64,000 bases of DNA from Allobosea sp. Root483D1 (GCF_001429505.1 NZ_LMJW01000022.1:847497-911496), one strand, 5' to 3'; shown: positions 27,301 through 35,218, numbered from the stretch's first letter. The notes: a model not told the origin generated them from the sequence alone. Numbers and translations: made by a program.

Positions 27301-27898
27301 CAGAGGCGCCGGCAACCTGCTAGGCGACGAGCAGTCCGGTCATATCAAGGAGGTCGGCTACGAGCTCTACCAGCAGATGCTGGAGGAGGCGGTGGCGGCG
27401 CTCAAGGCTGGCGTCGAGTTCGAGAGCGACGCGCAGTGGTCCCCGTCGATCCAGATCGGCGCGCCGGTGATGATCCCCGAGCACTATGTCGGCGACCTGA
27501 CGCTGCGGCTGACGCTCTACAAGCGCCTCTCGACCATGGACGACGACGGCGATCTGCAATCGTTCGGCGCCGAGCTGGTCGACCGCTTCGGGCCGCTGCC
27601 GGAGGAGGTCAAGCAGCTCCTGGAGATCGTCGCGATCAAGGCTTTGTGCAAGCGCGCCAATGTCGAGAAGGTCGAGGCCGGGCCGAAGGGCATCATCGTC
27701 GCCTTCCGCGACAATGAGTTCGCCAACCCGGAAGGCCTCGTCTCCTATGTCGCGAAGATCGGCACGCTGGCCAAAGTTCGCCCCGACATGCGCGTCGTCT
27801 TCATCGACGACTTCGAAACGGCAGAGCAGCGGCTGACGGGCACGCGCCGGCTGCTGACCGATCTCGCGCGCATCGCCGAGCGGAAGAAAGCGGCGTAG
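24350..27898 (+). CDS. mfd: Transcription-repair coupling factor
   Basis: This removes RNA polymerase stalled at DNA damage and recruits UvrA. The 1182-residue protein has the UvrB-like N-terminal module (FPAWDCQPYDRVSPAP, FAVRGGIVDLYPPG), the RNA-polymerase-interacting domain (GDIVVHVDHGIGRFVGLQTI), and RecG-like translocase motors. The motors carry Walker A GDVGFGKT (660-667), DEEQHFGVAHKE from 761 and QLYQLRGRVGRSKVRAYALF. The C-terminal TRCF autoinhibitory domain (LYKRLSTMDDDGDL, ELVDRFGPLPEEV) closes the protein. It follows sdhE with a hairpin-rich 104-base gap. Confidence 0.96.
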   Translation: MSIPPPAQIAKPQLERILDALNRGDKPTLAGVPDGFDAVVLADLTRARAKKSEGPALIVFIARDGQRLQVLENALQFVAPDLEVMSFPAWDCQPYDRVSPAPSIVAHRMTTLSRLARTKSGDKPRLLLTTVNAALQRVPAFGKVASESFSAAPGNMVDTEELARWLDINGYMRTSTVRETGEFAVRGGIVDLYPPGMPAPIRLDFFGDTLESIRTFDPETQRTTGQLRGLDLVPMSEAQMTSDSIRRFRQSYISTFGTPGRDDTLYEAVSEGRRPAGLEHWLPLLAEKLDTLFTYLPDVPIVLDHQAEDAVGERISLIKDYYDARKSALDQPSPGSMPYKPLLPEALYLSPGDWRGIVGEAGVASLTPFQLPESDGKLVVDLSGKQGRSFAAERADNAGSVFDAAVAHVKALEAEGRRVILAAWSEGSRERLAHVLADHGLKTVQMTGSLRAAFDLKPGTTALAVWGFETGFEAGKLAVIGEQDILGDRLVRPRRKTRRPQDFINELSALTPGDIVVHVDHGIGRFVGLQTITAAGAPHDCLEIHYAGDAKLFLPAENIELLSRYGSEDTEVVLDRLGGGGWQARKAKLKQRIREMAGKLIQIAAARALKEAPRLIPQDGLYDEFCARFPYEETEDQQNTIDAVLDDLAAGRPMDRLVCGDVGFGKTEVALRAAFTTALAGKQVAVVVPTTLLARQHYRNFVERFAGLPVNVGQASRFVSAPDLKAVKQGISDGTMDITVGTHALLGKGIDFKDLGLVIVDEEQHFGVAHKERLKEMRAEVHMLTLTATPIPRTLQLAMTGVRELSIIATPPVDRLAVRTFVTPFDPLIVREALLRERYRGGRSFYVVPRIEDIAEVKDFLDKQVPEAKVGIAHGQMAAGTLEDVMTAFYEGQYDILLSTTIVESGLDIPTANTLIVHRADMFGLAQLYQLRGRVGRSKVRAYALFTVPANRKLTDQADKRLKVLQSLDTLGAGFQLASHDLDIRGAGNLLGDEQSGHIKEVGYELYQQMLEEAVAALKAGVEFESDAQWSPSIQIGAPVMIPEHYVGDLTLRLTLYKRLSTMDDDGDLQSFGAELVDRFGPLPEEVKQLLEIVAIKALCKRANVEKVEAGPKGIIVAFRDNEFANPEGLVSYVAKIGTLAKVRPDMRVVFIDDFETAEQRLTGTRRLLTDLARIAERKKAA

Positions 27899-27911
27899 GG
27901 ACCTCCCCGTC

Positions 27912-27945
27912 ATTCTCGGGCAACGCGTAGCGGCGACCCGAGAAT
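27912..27945. repeat. ATTCTCGGG inverted repeat after mfd
   Basis: The arms ATTCTCGGG (27912-27920) and CCCGAGAAT (27937-27945) are perfect and identical to those of the hairpin ahead of mfd. The loop here is 16 bases long. It begins 14 bases after the mfd stop and has no T-tract. Confidence 0.5.
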
Positions 27946-27983
27946 CTCATGACGAGAACGCGCCGACTAGCGCCTCCTCCGGC

Positions 27984-28016
27984 CCGAGATGCTCGGGTCA
28001 GGCCCGAGCATCTCGG
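27984..28016. terminator. Strong 14-bp hairpin between convergent genes
   Basis: A perfect 14-base-pair stem (27984-27997 with 28003-28016, arm CCGAGATGCTCGGG) with the loop TCAGG lies between mfd and the convergent gene ending at 28032. No run of T follows on either strand, so it may act as a Rho-assisted terminator, as an RNA end protector, or simply be a member of the local CCCGAG repeat family. Confidence 0.5.
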
Positions 28017-28031
28017 CGCCCTTCGGCATGC

Positions 28032-29066
28032 TCAGCCCGGATTGCGCCGCCTGATCTCGACGCGCTCCGGTTCGTGCGTGATCACGTCGACGATAGCGAG
28101 ATCCGGCCTGTCGAGGCGCGGCAGCCCGTCATCCTCGCCGACGCGGCGGGTGACGACCAGGCTGATCAGCGCCTTGTGGCCACCGAGTCGCGAGCGCGCC
28201 AGGGCCGGCTCCAGCGCCGCGGGAATGACGAGATGGACCGCCCGCCCACCTTCCAGGCAGGCGCGCAGGTCGTCGAGCACGAACAGGCCGAGCGGCAGCA
28301 GCTCGACGCCGGTGAGCAGCGCGATGCCCGGGCCGGTCGCGAGCGCCGCAAGATCGCCGCCGACCAGCGTGGTGATGATGCGCGACGAGGCGAGCGGCTT
28401 CAGCACGCGCGAGATTTCGAGCGCCTTGGCCAGGACCTCCTTCTCGCTGACCGGGAAGGGGCCCGCGAGGCTGTGACCGTCGACGACGCGGATCGGCGCA
28501 CGGATCGTGGCCGGCGGTAGCGCCGAGGGCGTGGCGCCATGGCCGAGCAGCGGTTCGAGCGCGGCGACACCATCCGGCACATGCGGGCCGAAGCCGCCGA
28601 TGAAGCGCATGCCGAAGGAGCGCGCTGCGACGTCGCGCAGCAGGTGCAGCGGCTGCAGCCCGCCGATCCGCGGCACGCCGAGCGCCATCACCGCGCCGGA
28701 GCGCTCGATCAGTTGCAGCAGCTCCGCCTCCTTGGCATGCGCCGGCAGCACCATCGGCGACAGGCCGGCGCGCAGGCAGGCGAGGATCGAGACCAGCGCC
28801 TCGGGGCCGAGCGGCGCCAGGATCGCGACGCAGGCGCCGGGCTGCGGCTTGGCCAGCAGAAGCAAATTGGCGAGCCGGTCGACCCGGCCGTCGAGCTCGG
28901 CGAAGCCGAAGGCGCCCGGGGAGAAATCGCTCCAGTCGCGCCGGCCCGGCGGATCGCGGAAGGCAGGCTCATAGCCGCGGCGTGCGGCCAGCGCCTTCAG
29001 CAGGCTGTCGAAATCGAGCCCTTCGACCAGCGCGCCGATGGAGATTTCGTCGGAGCCCATGCGCAT
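28032..29066 (-). CDS. Truncated acyl-CoA-synthetase-like (ANL superfamily) protein
   Basis: A 344-residue protein that resembles only the first part of AMP-forming acyl-CoA synthetases. Residues ~50-190 (FGFAELDGRVDRLANLLLLA, GACVAILAPLGPEALVSILA, RAGLSPMVLPAHAKEAELLQ) match the N-terminal subdomain. The ATP-binding P-loop (usually S-S-G-T-T-G), the YGxTE motif and the C-terminal Lys domain are missing. The second half (ASSRIITTLVGGDLAALATG, AVHLVIPAALEPALARSRLG) keeps the fold's hydrophobic pattern. It starts 8 bases after the peptide-binding protein gene and is probably co-transcribed with it. Adenylation seems unlikely; a ligand-binding or scaffold role is inference. Confidence 0.7.
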   Translation of the reverse strand: MRMGSDEISIGALVEGLDFDSLLKALAARRGYEPAFRDPPGRRDWSDFSPGAFGFAELDGRVDRLANLLLLAKPQPGACVAILAPLGPEALVSILACLRAGLSPMVLPAHAKEAELLQLIERSGAVMALGVPRIGGLQPLHLLRDVAARSFGMRFIGGFGPHVPDGVAALEPLLGHGATPSALPPATIRAPIRVVDGHSLAGPFPVSEKEVLAKALEISRVLKPLASSRIITTLVGGDLAALATGPGIALLTGVELLPLGLFVLDDLRACLEGGRAVHLVIPAALEPALARSRLGGHKALISLVVTRRVGEDDGLPRLDRPDLAIVDVITHEPERVEIRRRNPG

Positions 29067-29074
29067 CGGCCGGC

Positions 29075-30937
29075 CTAGTTCGCGGGCGCTGGCGGGGAAG
29101 GCAACCGCGCCAGCGTCTCGGTGGAGAAGAAGAATTTCGGGCGTCGCTCGGGCAGGGTGATCTCGCGGGCGCGCGCCAGCCAGGTCTCGGGCAGATAATA
29201 GAGCGGCACCACGTAGAAGCCGGAGAGCAGCAGCCGGTCGAGCGTGCGCACAGTCGCGACGAAATCCTCGCGCGAGCGCGCCGCCAGCAGCGCCTGCAGC
29301 GTCATGTCGATCGCCGGCGAGCGCACGCCGGCATAGTTGAGCGCGCCCTTGCGCTCGGCATTGACCGAGCCCCAGCGGCCGATCTGCTCGTTGCCGGGCG
29401 AGGCCGAGGCCGGCCAGGTCCACTGGATCATGTCGAAGTCGAAGGTCGAGAGCCGGCGCCAATACTGGACGTCGTCGATCAGCCGGACCGAGACGGCGAT
29501 GCCGAGCCGCGCGAGCGAAGTCGCATAGTTCAGCGCCAGCCGCTCCTGCGGCCGGTTGGTGACGGTGATCTCGAAGCCGAAGACCTCGTCTTGGCCGTTC
29601 TTCTGGTCGTCCTTGCGCAACTGCCCGTCGCGCAGTCGGTAGCCTGCAGCCTCCAGCAGGTCGAGGGCGCGGCGGGCCTGGTCGCGGTCGCGGCCGGAGC
29701 CGTCGGAGGCGGTCGGCGCCCAGGTTCCGGCAAGGATGTCGTCGCGCACGGCGCCCGGGAACGCCGCAAGCATCGCCTTCTCGCGCTGATCGGCCGGGAC
29801 GCCGAGCGCCGAGAGCTCGCTGTCGGCGAAGAAGCTGCCGGCGCGGCGATAGACGCTATGGAACAGGTTGCGGTTGGCCCATTCGAAATCGAACAGCATC
29901 GCCAGCGCCTCGCGGACGCGGATGTCGGCGAATTGCGGGCGGCGGGTGTTGAAGACCAGCCCGGTCATGCCCTTGGGCGTCTGGAAGCGCAGCGTGTCGC
30001 GCAGGATCCGGCCGTCGCGCACCGCCGGGACGTCGTAGCCGGTCATCCAGCGCGTCGGATCGCTCTCGAGGCGGAAGTCGTAGAGTCCGGCCTTGAAAGC
30101 TTCGAACAAGGCGTTGGAATCGCGATAGAAATCGTACCGGATCTCGTCGGCGTTGAAGAGTCCGCGGGTGAGGGGATGATCCTCCGCCCAGAAATCCTTG
30201 CGGCGCTTCAAGCGCAGCATCTCGCCGGGCTTGACCTCCTCGACCAGGTAGGGCCCGGAGCCGAGCGCCGGCTTGAAGCTGGTGTCGCCGAATTTTTCGG
30301 CGTCGGTGGCGTGCCTGGCGAAGATCGGCATGGCGCCGATCACCAGCGGCAACTCGCGGTTGGAGCCGTCGCCGAGCTCGAACACGACGCGGTCGGGCGA
30401 GGGCGCCTCGACCTTGGTCACTCGCCCCAGGCTGGAGCGGTGAAACGGCTTGCCTTTGGTCTTCAGCATCTCGAACGTGAAGATCACGTCCTCTGCCGTC
30501 ACCGGCTTGCCGTCAGAGAAGCGGGCGCGCGGGTCGATCTGGAAGGCGAGGCGGGTCCGCTCCGGGTTGAGCTCGACCTTGCTTGCCAGCAGCCCATAGG
30601 CGGTGAACGGCTCGTCGGCGGAGCGGAAGAGCAGGCTCTGCTGGACATAGCGCGGCACCGCGTCAGGGGCGACGCCGAGCACGACCAGCGGGTTGAGGCT
30701 GTCGAAGGTGCCCTGCTGGCCGAAGATGATTCGTCCGCCCTTGGATGCCTTCGGATCGGCATAGGGGAGGTGGTCGAAGCCCTTGGGCAGCTCCGGCTCG
30801 CCATGCATGGCGATGGCGTTGTCGTTCTCGGCCGCAGTCGCGCCTGTGCCGCCCGCGAGGCCGAAAGCCGCGAGACTCGCGAAGACGAACCCGAAAACCC
30901 ATGCCAGGCGCGCCGGGGCGCGGTTGCGTCGATGCAT
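29075..30937 (-). CDS. ABC transporter substrate-binding protein, family 5 (YejA-like)
   Basis: A periplasmic peptide-binding protein of 620 residues. Residues 1-~38 form a signal peptide (MHRRNRAPARLAWVFGFVFA, cleaved near GATAAEN). The mature protein begins with the YejA-like motif LPKGFDHLPYADPKASKGG and contains FSDGKPVTAEDVIFTFEMLK, ALGSGPYLVEEVKPGE and YDFYRDSNALFEAFKAG. YejA-type proteins bind oligopeptides, including microcin C-type compounds. ATG at 30937 gives the best signal peptide; 30970 is an in-frame alternative. No permease or ATPase gene is beside it, so its transporter must be elsewhere. Confidence 0.9.
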   Translation of the reverse strand: MHRRNRAPARLAWVFGFVFASLAAFGLAGGTGATAAENDNAIAMHGEPELPKGFDHLPYADPKASKGGRIIFGQQGTFDSLNPLVVLGVAPDAVPRYVQQSLLFRSADEPFTAYGLLASKVELNPERTRLAFQIDPRARFSDGKPVTAEDVIFTFEMLKTKGKPFHRSSLGRVTKVEAPSPDRVVFELGDGSNRELPLVIGAMPIFARHATDAEKFGDTSFKPALGSGPYLVEEVKPGEMLRLKRRKDFWAEDHPLTRGLFNADEIRYDFYRDSNALFEAFKAGLYDFRLESDPTRWMTGYDVPAVRDGRILRDTLRFQTPKGMTGLVFNTRRPQFADIRVREALAMLFDFEWANRNLFHSVYRRAGSFFADSELSALGVPADQREKAMLAAFPGAVRDDILAGTWAPTASDGSGRDRDQARRALDLLEAAGYRLRDGQLRKDDQKNGQDEVFGFEITVTNRPQERLALNYATSLARLGIAVSVRLIDDVQYWRRLSTFDFDMIQWTWPASASPGNEQIGRWGSVNAERKGALNYAGVRSPAIDMTLQALLAARSREDFVATVRTLDRLLLSGFYVVPLYYLPETWLARAREITLPERRPKFFFSTETLARLPSPPAPAN

Positions 30938-31176
30938 GCTCAAACCTGATTCCCTACCGCAGGATAACATGCGATCAAACTTGTCGCGTGGCGCTCTTCG
31001 GGCTGGAAACCTGCGACGGAACTCGCTAAACGCAGGCCGGGCGTCATTCAAACGCCTCAATCGCGCTTGATGTGCTCACGCCGCCACCGGCTCGGGCACC
31101 TTGTCGGTTGAGCTTTGGGTGATGCACGCTGCCGATCATGGCAGCCGAACCAGTTTCCATGGTCAAGGAATTGCAG

Positions 31177-32022
31177 ATGTCAGCTTCGACCCGCCTGTCC
31201 AAGAGCCAGGGCGCCACCGCGAAGAGCACGGTCCGCAGCCTCGCGCTCGTGCTGGGCGCCGCCGTCGCTCTCGCCCCCTTCTCCGCGCTCGCCCAGCAGG
31301 CGCAGCCGCAGCGCCCTGCGAGCCGTCCGGCCCAGCCGGCGCAGCCCGCTCCCGCTCCGGCACAGCCCCCGGCCGGCCAGGCCGCGCAGACCGGCCCGAC
31401 CGTCGTCCAGGTCAAGCCCGAGCCGTCGCAGACGAGCTGGACCAAGGTCTGCGGCAAGGACCAGGCCGCCAACAAGGAAATCTGCTACACCACGCGCGAT
31501 TTCGTCTCGGATCAGGGCCAGCCGGTGCTCGCCGTCGCGGTCTATGATGTGAAGGGCGACCCCAGCAAGATCGTGCGCTTCCTGATGCCGCTCGGCCTGC
31601 TGCTGCAGCCGGGCATCCGCTTCGGCGTCGACACGGCCCAGCCGACCCCGGGCCGCTACGCGATCTGCTTCCCGAACGGCTGCTTCGCCGAGGCGCAGGT
31701 CAAGGACGACTTCATCAACTCGATGAAGAAGGGCAACACCCTCAACATCAGCGTGCAGAACCAGGGCGCGCGCGAGGTCACCTTCGCCATCCCGATGGCT
31801 GACTTCGCCAAGGCGTTCGACGGCGCGCCGATCGACCCGAAGGTGCTGGAAGAGCAGCAGAAGGCGCTGCAGGACGAGCTCGCCAAGCGTCAGGAGGAGC
31901 TGCGCAAGCGCCTCGGCGGCGCCGATGCCACGCCTGGCGCAGCCCCGGCTCCCGGTACGCCGGCAGTTCCCGGCGCCGCTCCGGCTCCGGGCGCGACGCC
32001 TGCCCCGGCTCCGAAGCCCTGA
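31177..32022 (+). CDS. Invasion-associated locus B (IalB) family exported protein
   Basis: A 281-residue periplasmic protein with the IalB domain, named for a Bartonella protein linked to erythrocyte invasion; most members occur in free-living bacteria and their role is unknown. A signal peptide (SLALVLGAAVALAPFSALAQ) is followed by a Pro/Ala/Gln-rich spacer. The IalB domain covers about 85-235 (WTKVCGKDQAANKEICYTTR, LLLQPGIRFGVD, YAICFPNGCFAEAQV, with paired Cys). A Glu/Gln-rich helix and an Ala/Pro tail close the chain. AAGGA 8 bases before ATG 31177 decides the start over two in-frame ATGs upstream. Confidence 0.88.
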   Translation: MSASTRLSKSQGATAKSTVRSLALVLGAAVALAPFSALAQQAQPQRPASRPAQPAQPAPAPAQPPAGQAAQTGPTVVQVKPEPSQTSWTKVCGKDQAANKEICYTTRDFVSDQGQPVLAVAVYDVKGDPSKIVRFLMPLGLLLQPGIRFGVDTAQPTPGRYAICFPNGCFAEAQVKDDFINSMKKGNTLNISVQNQGAREVTFAIPMADFAKAFDGAPIDPKVLEEQQKALQDELAKRQEELRKRLGGADATPGAAPAPGTPAVPGAAPAPGATPAPAPKP

Positions 32023-32050
32023 TCAGCCGATCAGGCGAAAAACATAGCGA

Positions 32051-32080
32051 CGCCGGGCCTCGTGCCCGGCGTTTTCGTTT
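32051..32080 (+). terminator. Rho-independent terminator after the ialB-like gene
   Basis: A perfect 8-base-pair stem (CGCCGGGC at 32051-32058 with GCCCGGCG at 32064-32071) is followed by TTTTCGTTT. It lies about 30 bases after the stop and immediately before the convergent mazG end. Confidence 0.82.
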
Positions 32081-32082
32081 GT

Positions 32083-32919
32083 TCAAGATGCGGTGCGCTC
32101 GGCGCGCTTGACCTGCTGCCAGAGCGCCTCGAGCTCGTCGAGCGAGGCTTGCCTCGGCTCGCGCCCTTCCTGCTCCAGTGCCGCCTCGATACCGGCAAAG
32201 CGGCGCGCGAACTTGGCGTTGGCCGCCGTCAGGCAGGCCTCCGGATCGGCATCGACATGGCGGGCAAGGTTGGCGATCACGAAGAGCAGGTCGCCGATCT
32301 CCTCCCTGATCGCGGCCTTGTCTCCGGCGGCGAGCGCCTCGTCGACCTCCGCGGTCTCCTCGCGGATCTTGTCCATCACCAGACGGGCGTCGTTCCAGTC
32401 GAACCCCACCGTCGAAGCCTTGGCCTGGAGCTTCCAGGCCCGCGTCAGCGAGGGCAGGGTGGTCGGCACGCCGGCGAGTACGCCCTTGGCCTCGGGCGGC
32501 TCCGGCAATCCGGCCTGCGCCCTTGCGTGCGCCTTGTCGGCCTTCTCCTGCGCCTTGATCTGCCCCCACAGTGCCTTGACCTCGGCGGGCGACAGGTCGC
32601 GGGCGTCGCCGAAGACATGCGGATGCCGGCGGATCAGCTTGGTGGTGATCGCCTCGACCACATCCGGGAAGGCGAAGGAACCCTGCTCCTGCGCAATGCG
32701 GGCGTGGAAAACCACCTGGAGCAGGAGGTCGCCGAGCTCGTCCTTGAGGTCGGTGAGATCGCCGCGTGCGATTGCGTCGGCGACCTCATAGGCTTCCTCG
32801 ATCGTGTAGGGTGCGATCGAGGCGAAGTCCTGCTCGAGATCCCAGGGGCAACCGGAACCGCGCGTGCGCAGGGCGGCCATGATCTCGATCAGGCGCTCAA
32901 TGTCACGCGAAGGCTTCAT
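32083..32919 (-). CDS. mazG: Nucleoside triphosphate pyrophosphohydrolase MazG
   Basis: This hydrolyses NTPs/dNTPs to NMP and PPi and helps clear aberrant nucleotides. The 278-residue protein has two MazG modules. The N-terminal one has LIEIMAALRTRGSGCPWDLE, the metal-binding EEAYEVADAI and DELGDLLLQVVFHARIA. The C-terminal one has VMDKIREETAEVDEAL and REEIGDLLFVIANLARHVDA. A linker with RSP-like LTRAWKLQAKASTVGFDW joins them. It converges on the ialB-like gene and is divergent from arfB. Confidence 0.95.
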   Translation of the reverse strand: MKPSRDIERLIEIMAALRTRGSGCPWDLEQDFASIAPYTIEEAYEVADAIARGDLTDLKDELGDLLLQVVFHARIAQEQGSFAFPDVVEAITTKLIRRHPHVFGDARDLSPAEVKALWGQIKAQEKADKAHARAQAGLPEPPEAKGVLAGVPTTLPSLTRAWKLQAKASTVGFDWNDARLVMDKIREETAEVDEALAAGDKAAIREEIGDLLFVIANLARHVDADPEACLTAANAKFARRFAGIEAALEQEGREPRQASLDELEALWQQVKRAERTAS

Positions 32920-32956
32920 CGCTGCAATTCTCTTCGGGTTGAGCTAGCCTCCTCCC

Positions 32957-33376
32957 ATGATTCAAGTGACCCCGTCCATTGCGATCGACGAAAGCGAGAT
33001 CGAGGAGAGCTTCGTGCGCGCCTCCGGTCCGGGCGGGCAGAATGTCAACAAGGTATCGAGTGCGGTCGAGCTCAGATTCGATGTCCGCCGCTCGGCGTCG
33101 CTGCCGAACGACGTTGCGATCCGGCTGATGAAGCTCGCCGGCAGCCGGCTGACGCAGGAGGGCGTCATCGTCATCTCGGCGCAGGAGCATCGCAGCCAGA
33201 GCCGCAACCGCGAAGAGGCGCTGGCGCGGCTGATCGAGCTGATCCGGAAGGCTGAGGTGCGGCCGAAGGTGCGGCGGGTGACCAAGCCGACCAAGGCCTC
33301 GAAGGAGCGGCGCCTGGCCTCGAAGGAGCGGCGCTCCTCGGTCAAATCGGGCCGAGGCAAGCCGAGTTTCGACTAG
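32957..33376 (+). CDS. arfB: Alternative ribosome-rescue factor, peptidyl-tRNA hydrolase ArfB
   Basis: A 139-residue YaeJ/ArfB-type protein that releases peptides from ribosomes stalled on truncated mRNA. The catalytic GGQ lies in SGPGGQNVNKVSSAVELRFD (residues ~25-44). The codon-recognition domain of full release factors is absent. The C-terminal tail is Lys/Arg-rich (KPTKASKERRLASKERRSSV), as required for insertion into the empty mRNA channel. The stop is followed directly by the recX GTG start, so the two are probably co-transcribed. Confidence 0.93.
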   Translation: MIQVTPSIAIDESEIEESFVRASGPGGQNVNKVSSAVELRFDVRRSASLPNDVAIRLMKLAGSRLTQEGVIVISAQEHRSQSRNREEALARLIELIRKAEVRPKVRRVTKPTKASKERRLASKERRSSVKSGRGKPSFD

Positions 33377-33377
33377 C

Positions 33378-33929
33378 GTGGCGTGGAAGCGGGAAGGCGA
33401 GTCAGGGCGAGCGGAGCGGCGGGCGCCCAGACGGATCGATGCGGCCTATCTGATGCGTGCGGCCCTCTACTATCTCGAACGCTATTCGGTGCCTGAGGCG
33501 CAATTGCGCCGCGTCCTGCAGCGCAAGGTCGACCGAAGCTGCCGGCATCATGATCTCGATCCGCGGGAGTTCTCGGCGGCGGTGGACGAGATCGTCGGTG
33601 CTTGCGTCGCCTCCGGCCTGGTCGACGATCGCCGGTTCGCAGAGGCGAGGGCGCAGAGCCTGCGTCGCAAGGGGCGCTCGGCGCGGGCCGTCGCGACAGG
33701 GCTTGCCGCCAAGGGCGTGGGGCGTGAGCTCATCGCCGAGATAGTTGTCCCGGATGAGGATGCCGAGCTGGCGGCGGCGCGCCTCGCTGCCCGGCGCAAG
33801 CGCCTGGGACCATGGAGCCGTGGCGACCGGGCGGCGCAACGCCAGAAAGACATCGCAACGCTGGCGCGCGCCGGTTTCAGCCTGACGATCGCCCGCACCG
33901 TGATCGACGGTGCGGGCGAGGGCGCGTGA
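33378..33929 (+). CDS. recX: Regulatory protein RecX
   Basis: A 183-residue protein of the RecX family, which restrains RecA filament growth. It shows the three-helix repeats AALYYLERYSVPEAQLRRVL, ASGLVDDRRFAEARAQSLRR and RSARAVATGLAAKGVGRELI, and ends with a repeat KDIATLARAGFSLTIARTVI. GTG at 33378 begins two bases after the arfB stop, indicating coupled translation. recA is not in the window. Confidence 0.88.
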   Translation: MAWKREGESGRAERRAPRRIDAAYLMRAALYYLERYSVPEAQLRRVLQRKVDRSCRHHDLDPREFSAAVDEIVGACVASGLVDDRRFAEARAQSLRRKGRSARAVATGLAAKGVGRELIAEIVVPDEDAELAAARLAARRKRLGPWSRGDRAAQRQKDIATLARAGFSLTIARTVIDGAGEGA

Positions 33930-33941
33930 CCGCCCGCTTTC

Positions 33942-34922
33942 TCAGTCTGGCTTGACGTTGGCTTCGGCCACGACCTTGCCCCAGCGTGCCACCTCCGCCT
34001 TGACGAAATCGCCGAAGGCCGGCCCGTAGAGGTTCGGAATCTCGGAGCCGTTTCTCTTCCAGGCCTCCGTCACTGTTGGCGTGGCCAATGCCTTCTGCAG
34101 CTCGGCCGTCATCTTGGCGACGATCTCGGGCGGCGTGTTCTTCGGCGCCCACATCGCATACCAGGTCGAGACCTCGTAGCCCGGCACGCCCGCTTCGGCG
34201 GCAGTCGGTACGTCGGGGAAGGCGCTGGCGCGCTTGGGCGCAGCGACGGCGAGCGCCCGCAGCGTGCCGCCCGAGATCTGCGCGGCGGAGGAGCCGAGGC
34301 CGTCGAAGGCGAGATCGACCTGGCCGGCGACCAGATCCTGCATCAGCGGGCCGGCGCCGCGATAGGGCACATGGGTCAGGTTGATCTTCGTGGTGAGCTT
34401 GAACAGTTCGCCGGCGAGGTGATGTGTGGTGCCGTTGCCGGCCGAGCCGTAATTCAGCTTGTCCGGGTTCTTCTTGGCGTAGTCGATCAGCTCGGCCAGC
34501 GTCTTGGCCTGGACCTTTCCGGGATGGACGACCACGACTTGCGGCGGCTGCGCGATCACCCCGATCGGGATGAAGTCGGTCTGGATGTTGTAGTCGAGCT
34601 TGGGATAGAGCGCCGGCGCGATGGCGTGGTGCGCGGCGCCGATGAAGAAGGTGTAGCCGTCGGGGGCGGCCTTGGAGGCGGCCGAAGCGCCGACCGTGCC
34701 GCCGGCACCACCGCGATTGTCGATCAGGATGCGCTGGCCTAACTGCTGTTCGAGTTGGGCAGCGAGCGGGCGGGCGAAGGCGTCGGTGCCGCCGCCGGCC
34801 GGGAACGGCACGATGAAGCTGACCGGCCGTTGCGGCCAGGCTTGGGCATAGGCCGGCGCAGCCGGGACGATCTGCGCCAGCGCGGCGAGCGCCAGGGCGC
34901 CGAACCATCCGGTTTTCGACAT
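33942..34922 (-). CDS. Tripartite tricarboxylate transporter substrate-binding protein (Bug family)
   Basis: A periplasmic binding protein of 326 residues of the TctC/Bug family, which captures carboxylated compounds for a TctAB membrane pair. It has a signal peptide (MSKTGWFGALALAALAQIVPAAPAYA), then WPQRPVSFIVPFPAGGGTDA, ILIDNRGGAGGTVGASAASK, NYGSAGNGTTHHLAGELFK and VPYRGAGPLMQDLVAGQVDL, all diagnostic. ATG 34922 is preceded by AAGGGAGG. No tctA or tctB homologue adjoins it, so it is an orphan receptor, as is common for this family. Its ligand is unknown. Confidence 0.94.
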   Translation of the reverse strand: MSKTGWFGALALAALAQIVPAAPAYAQAWPQRPVSFIVPFPAGGGTDAFARPLAAQLEQQLGQRILIDNRGGAGGTVGASAASKAAPDGYTFFIGAAHHAIAPALYPKLDYNIQTDFIPIGVIAQPPQVVVVHPGKVQAKTLAELIDYAKKNPDKLNYGSAGNGTTHHLAGELFKLTTKINLTHVPYRGAGPLMQDLVAGQVDLAFDGLGSSAAQISGGTLRALAVAAPKRASAFPDVPTAAEAGVPGYEVSTWYAMWAPKNTPPEIVAKMTAELQKALATPTVTEAWKRNGSEIPNLYGPAFGDFVKAEVARWGKVVAEANVKPD

Positions 34923-35128
34923 AAGATGACCTCCCTTGAGAAAACGTGCCGGCTCTTGGCGGCCGGTCGGCGAGCATCGGCGGCGATCGCCGAGCGATCC
35001 TCGGATTAGGGCATCGACATCCGGAAATGGCAAGCGAGCGCCATGGCGCGGCGGCAGCTCGCAACGCGCGGCAGAACCCCATCTTTTTGGTTTGCCGCTC
35101 GGCGCGTGAGTGGTGCGGCCAGCCGAGC

Positions 35129-35218
35129 TGGCGGAAGGGGTGGGATTCGAACCCACGGTGGGCTTGCACCCACGGCGGTTTTCAAGACCGCTGCCTTAAA
35201 CCACTCGGCCACCCTTCC
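35129..35218 (-). tRNA. tRNA-Ser (anticodon TGA), with encoded CCA
   Basis: The minus strand reads GGAAGGGTGGCCGAGTGG at the 5' end, pairing with CCCTTCC at the 3' end to form a 7-base-pair acceptor stem, with discriminator G at 35132. The anticodon loop CTTGAAA gives TGA, reading UCA/UCG serine codons. A long variable arm, typical of tRNA-Ser, precedes the T arm (GGTTCGAATCC). The three bases after the discriminator are CCA and so appear to be encoded. The whole is about 90 bases. Confidence 0.95.

Noticed and set aside
35129..35218. The tRNA-Ser gene as an attachment site
   Set aside because: I saw no second copy of its 3' end within the window and no integrase nearby.
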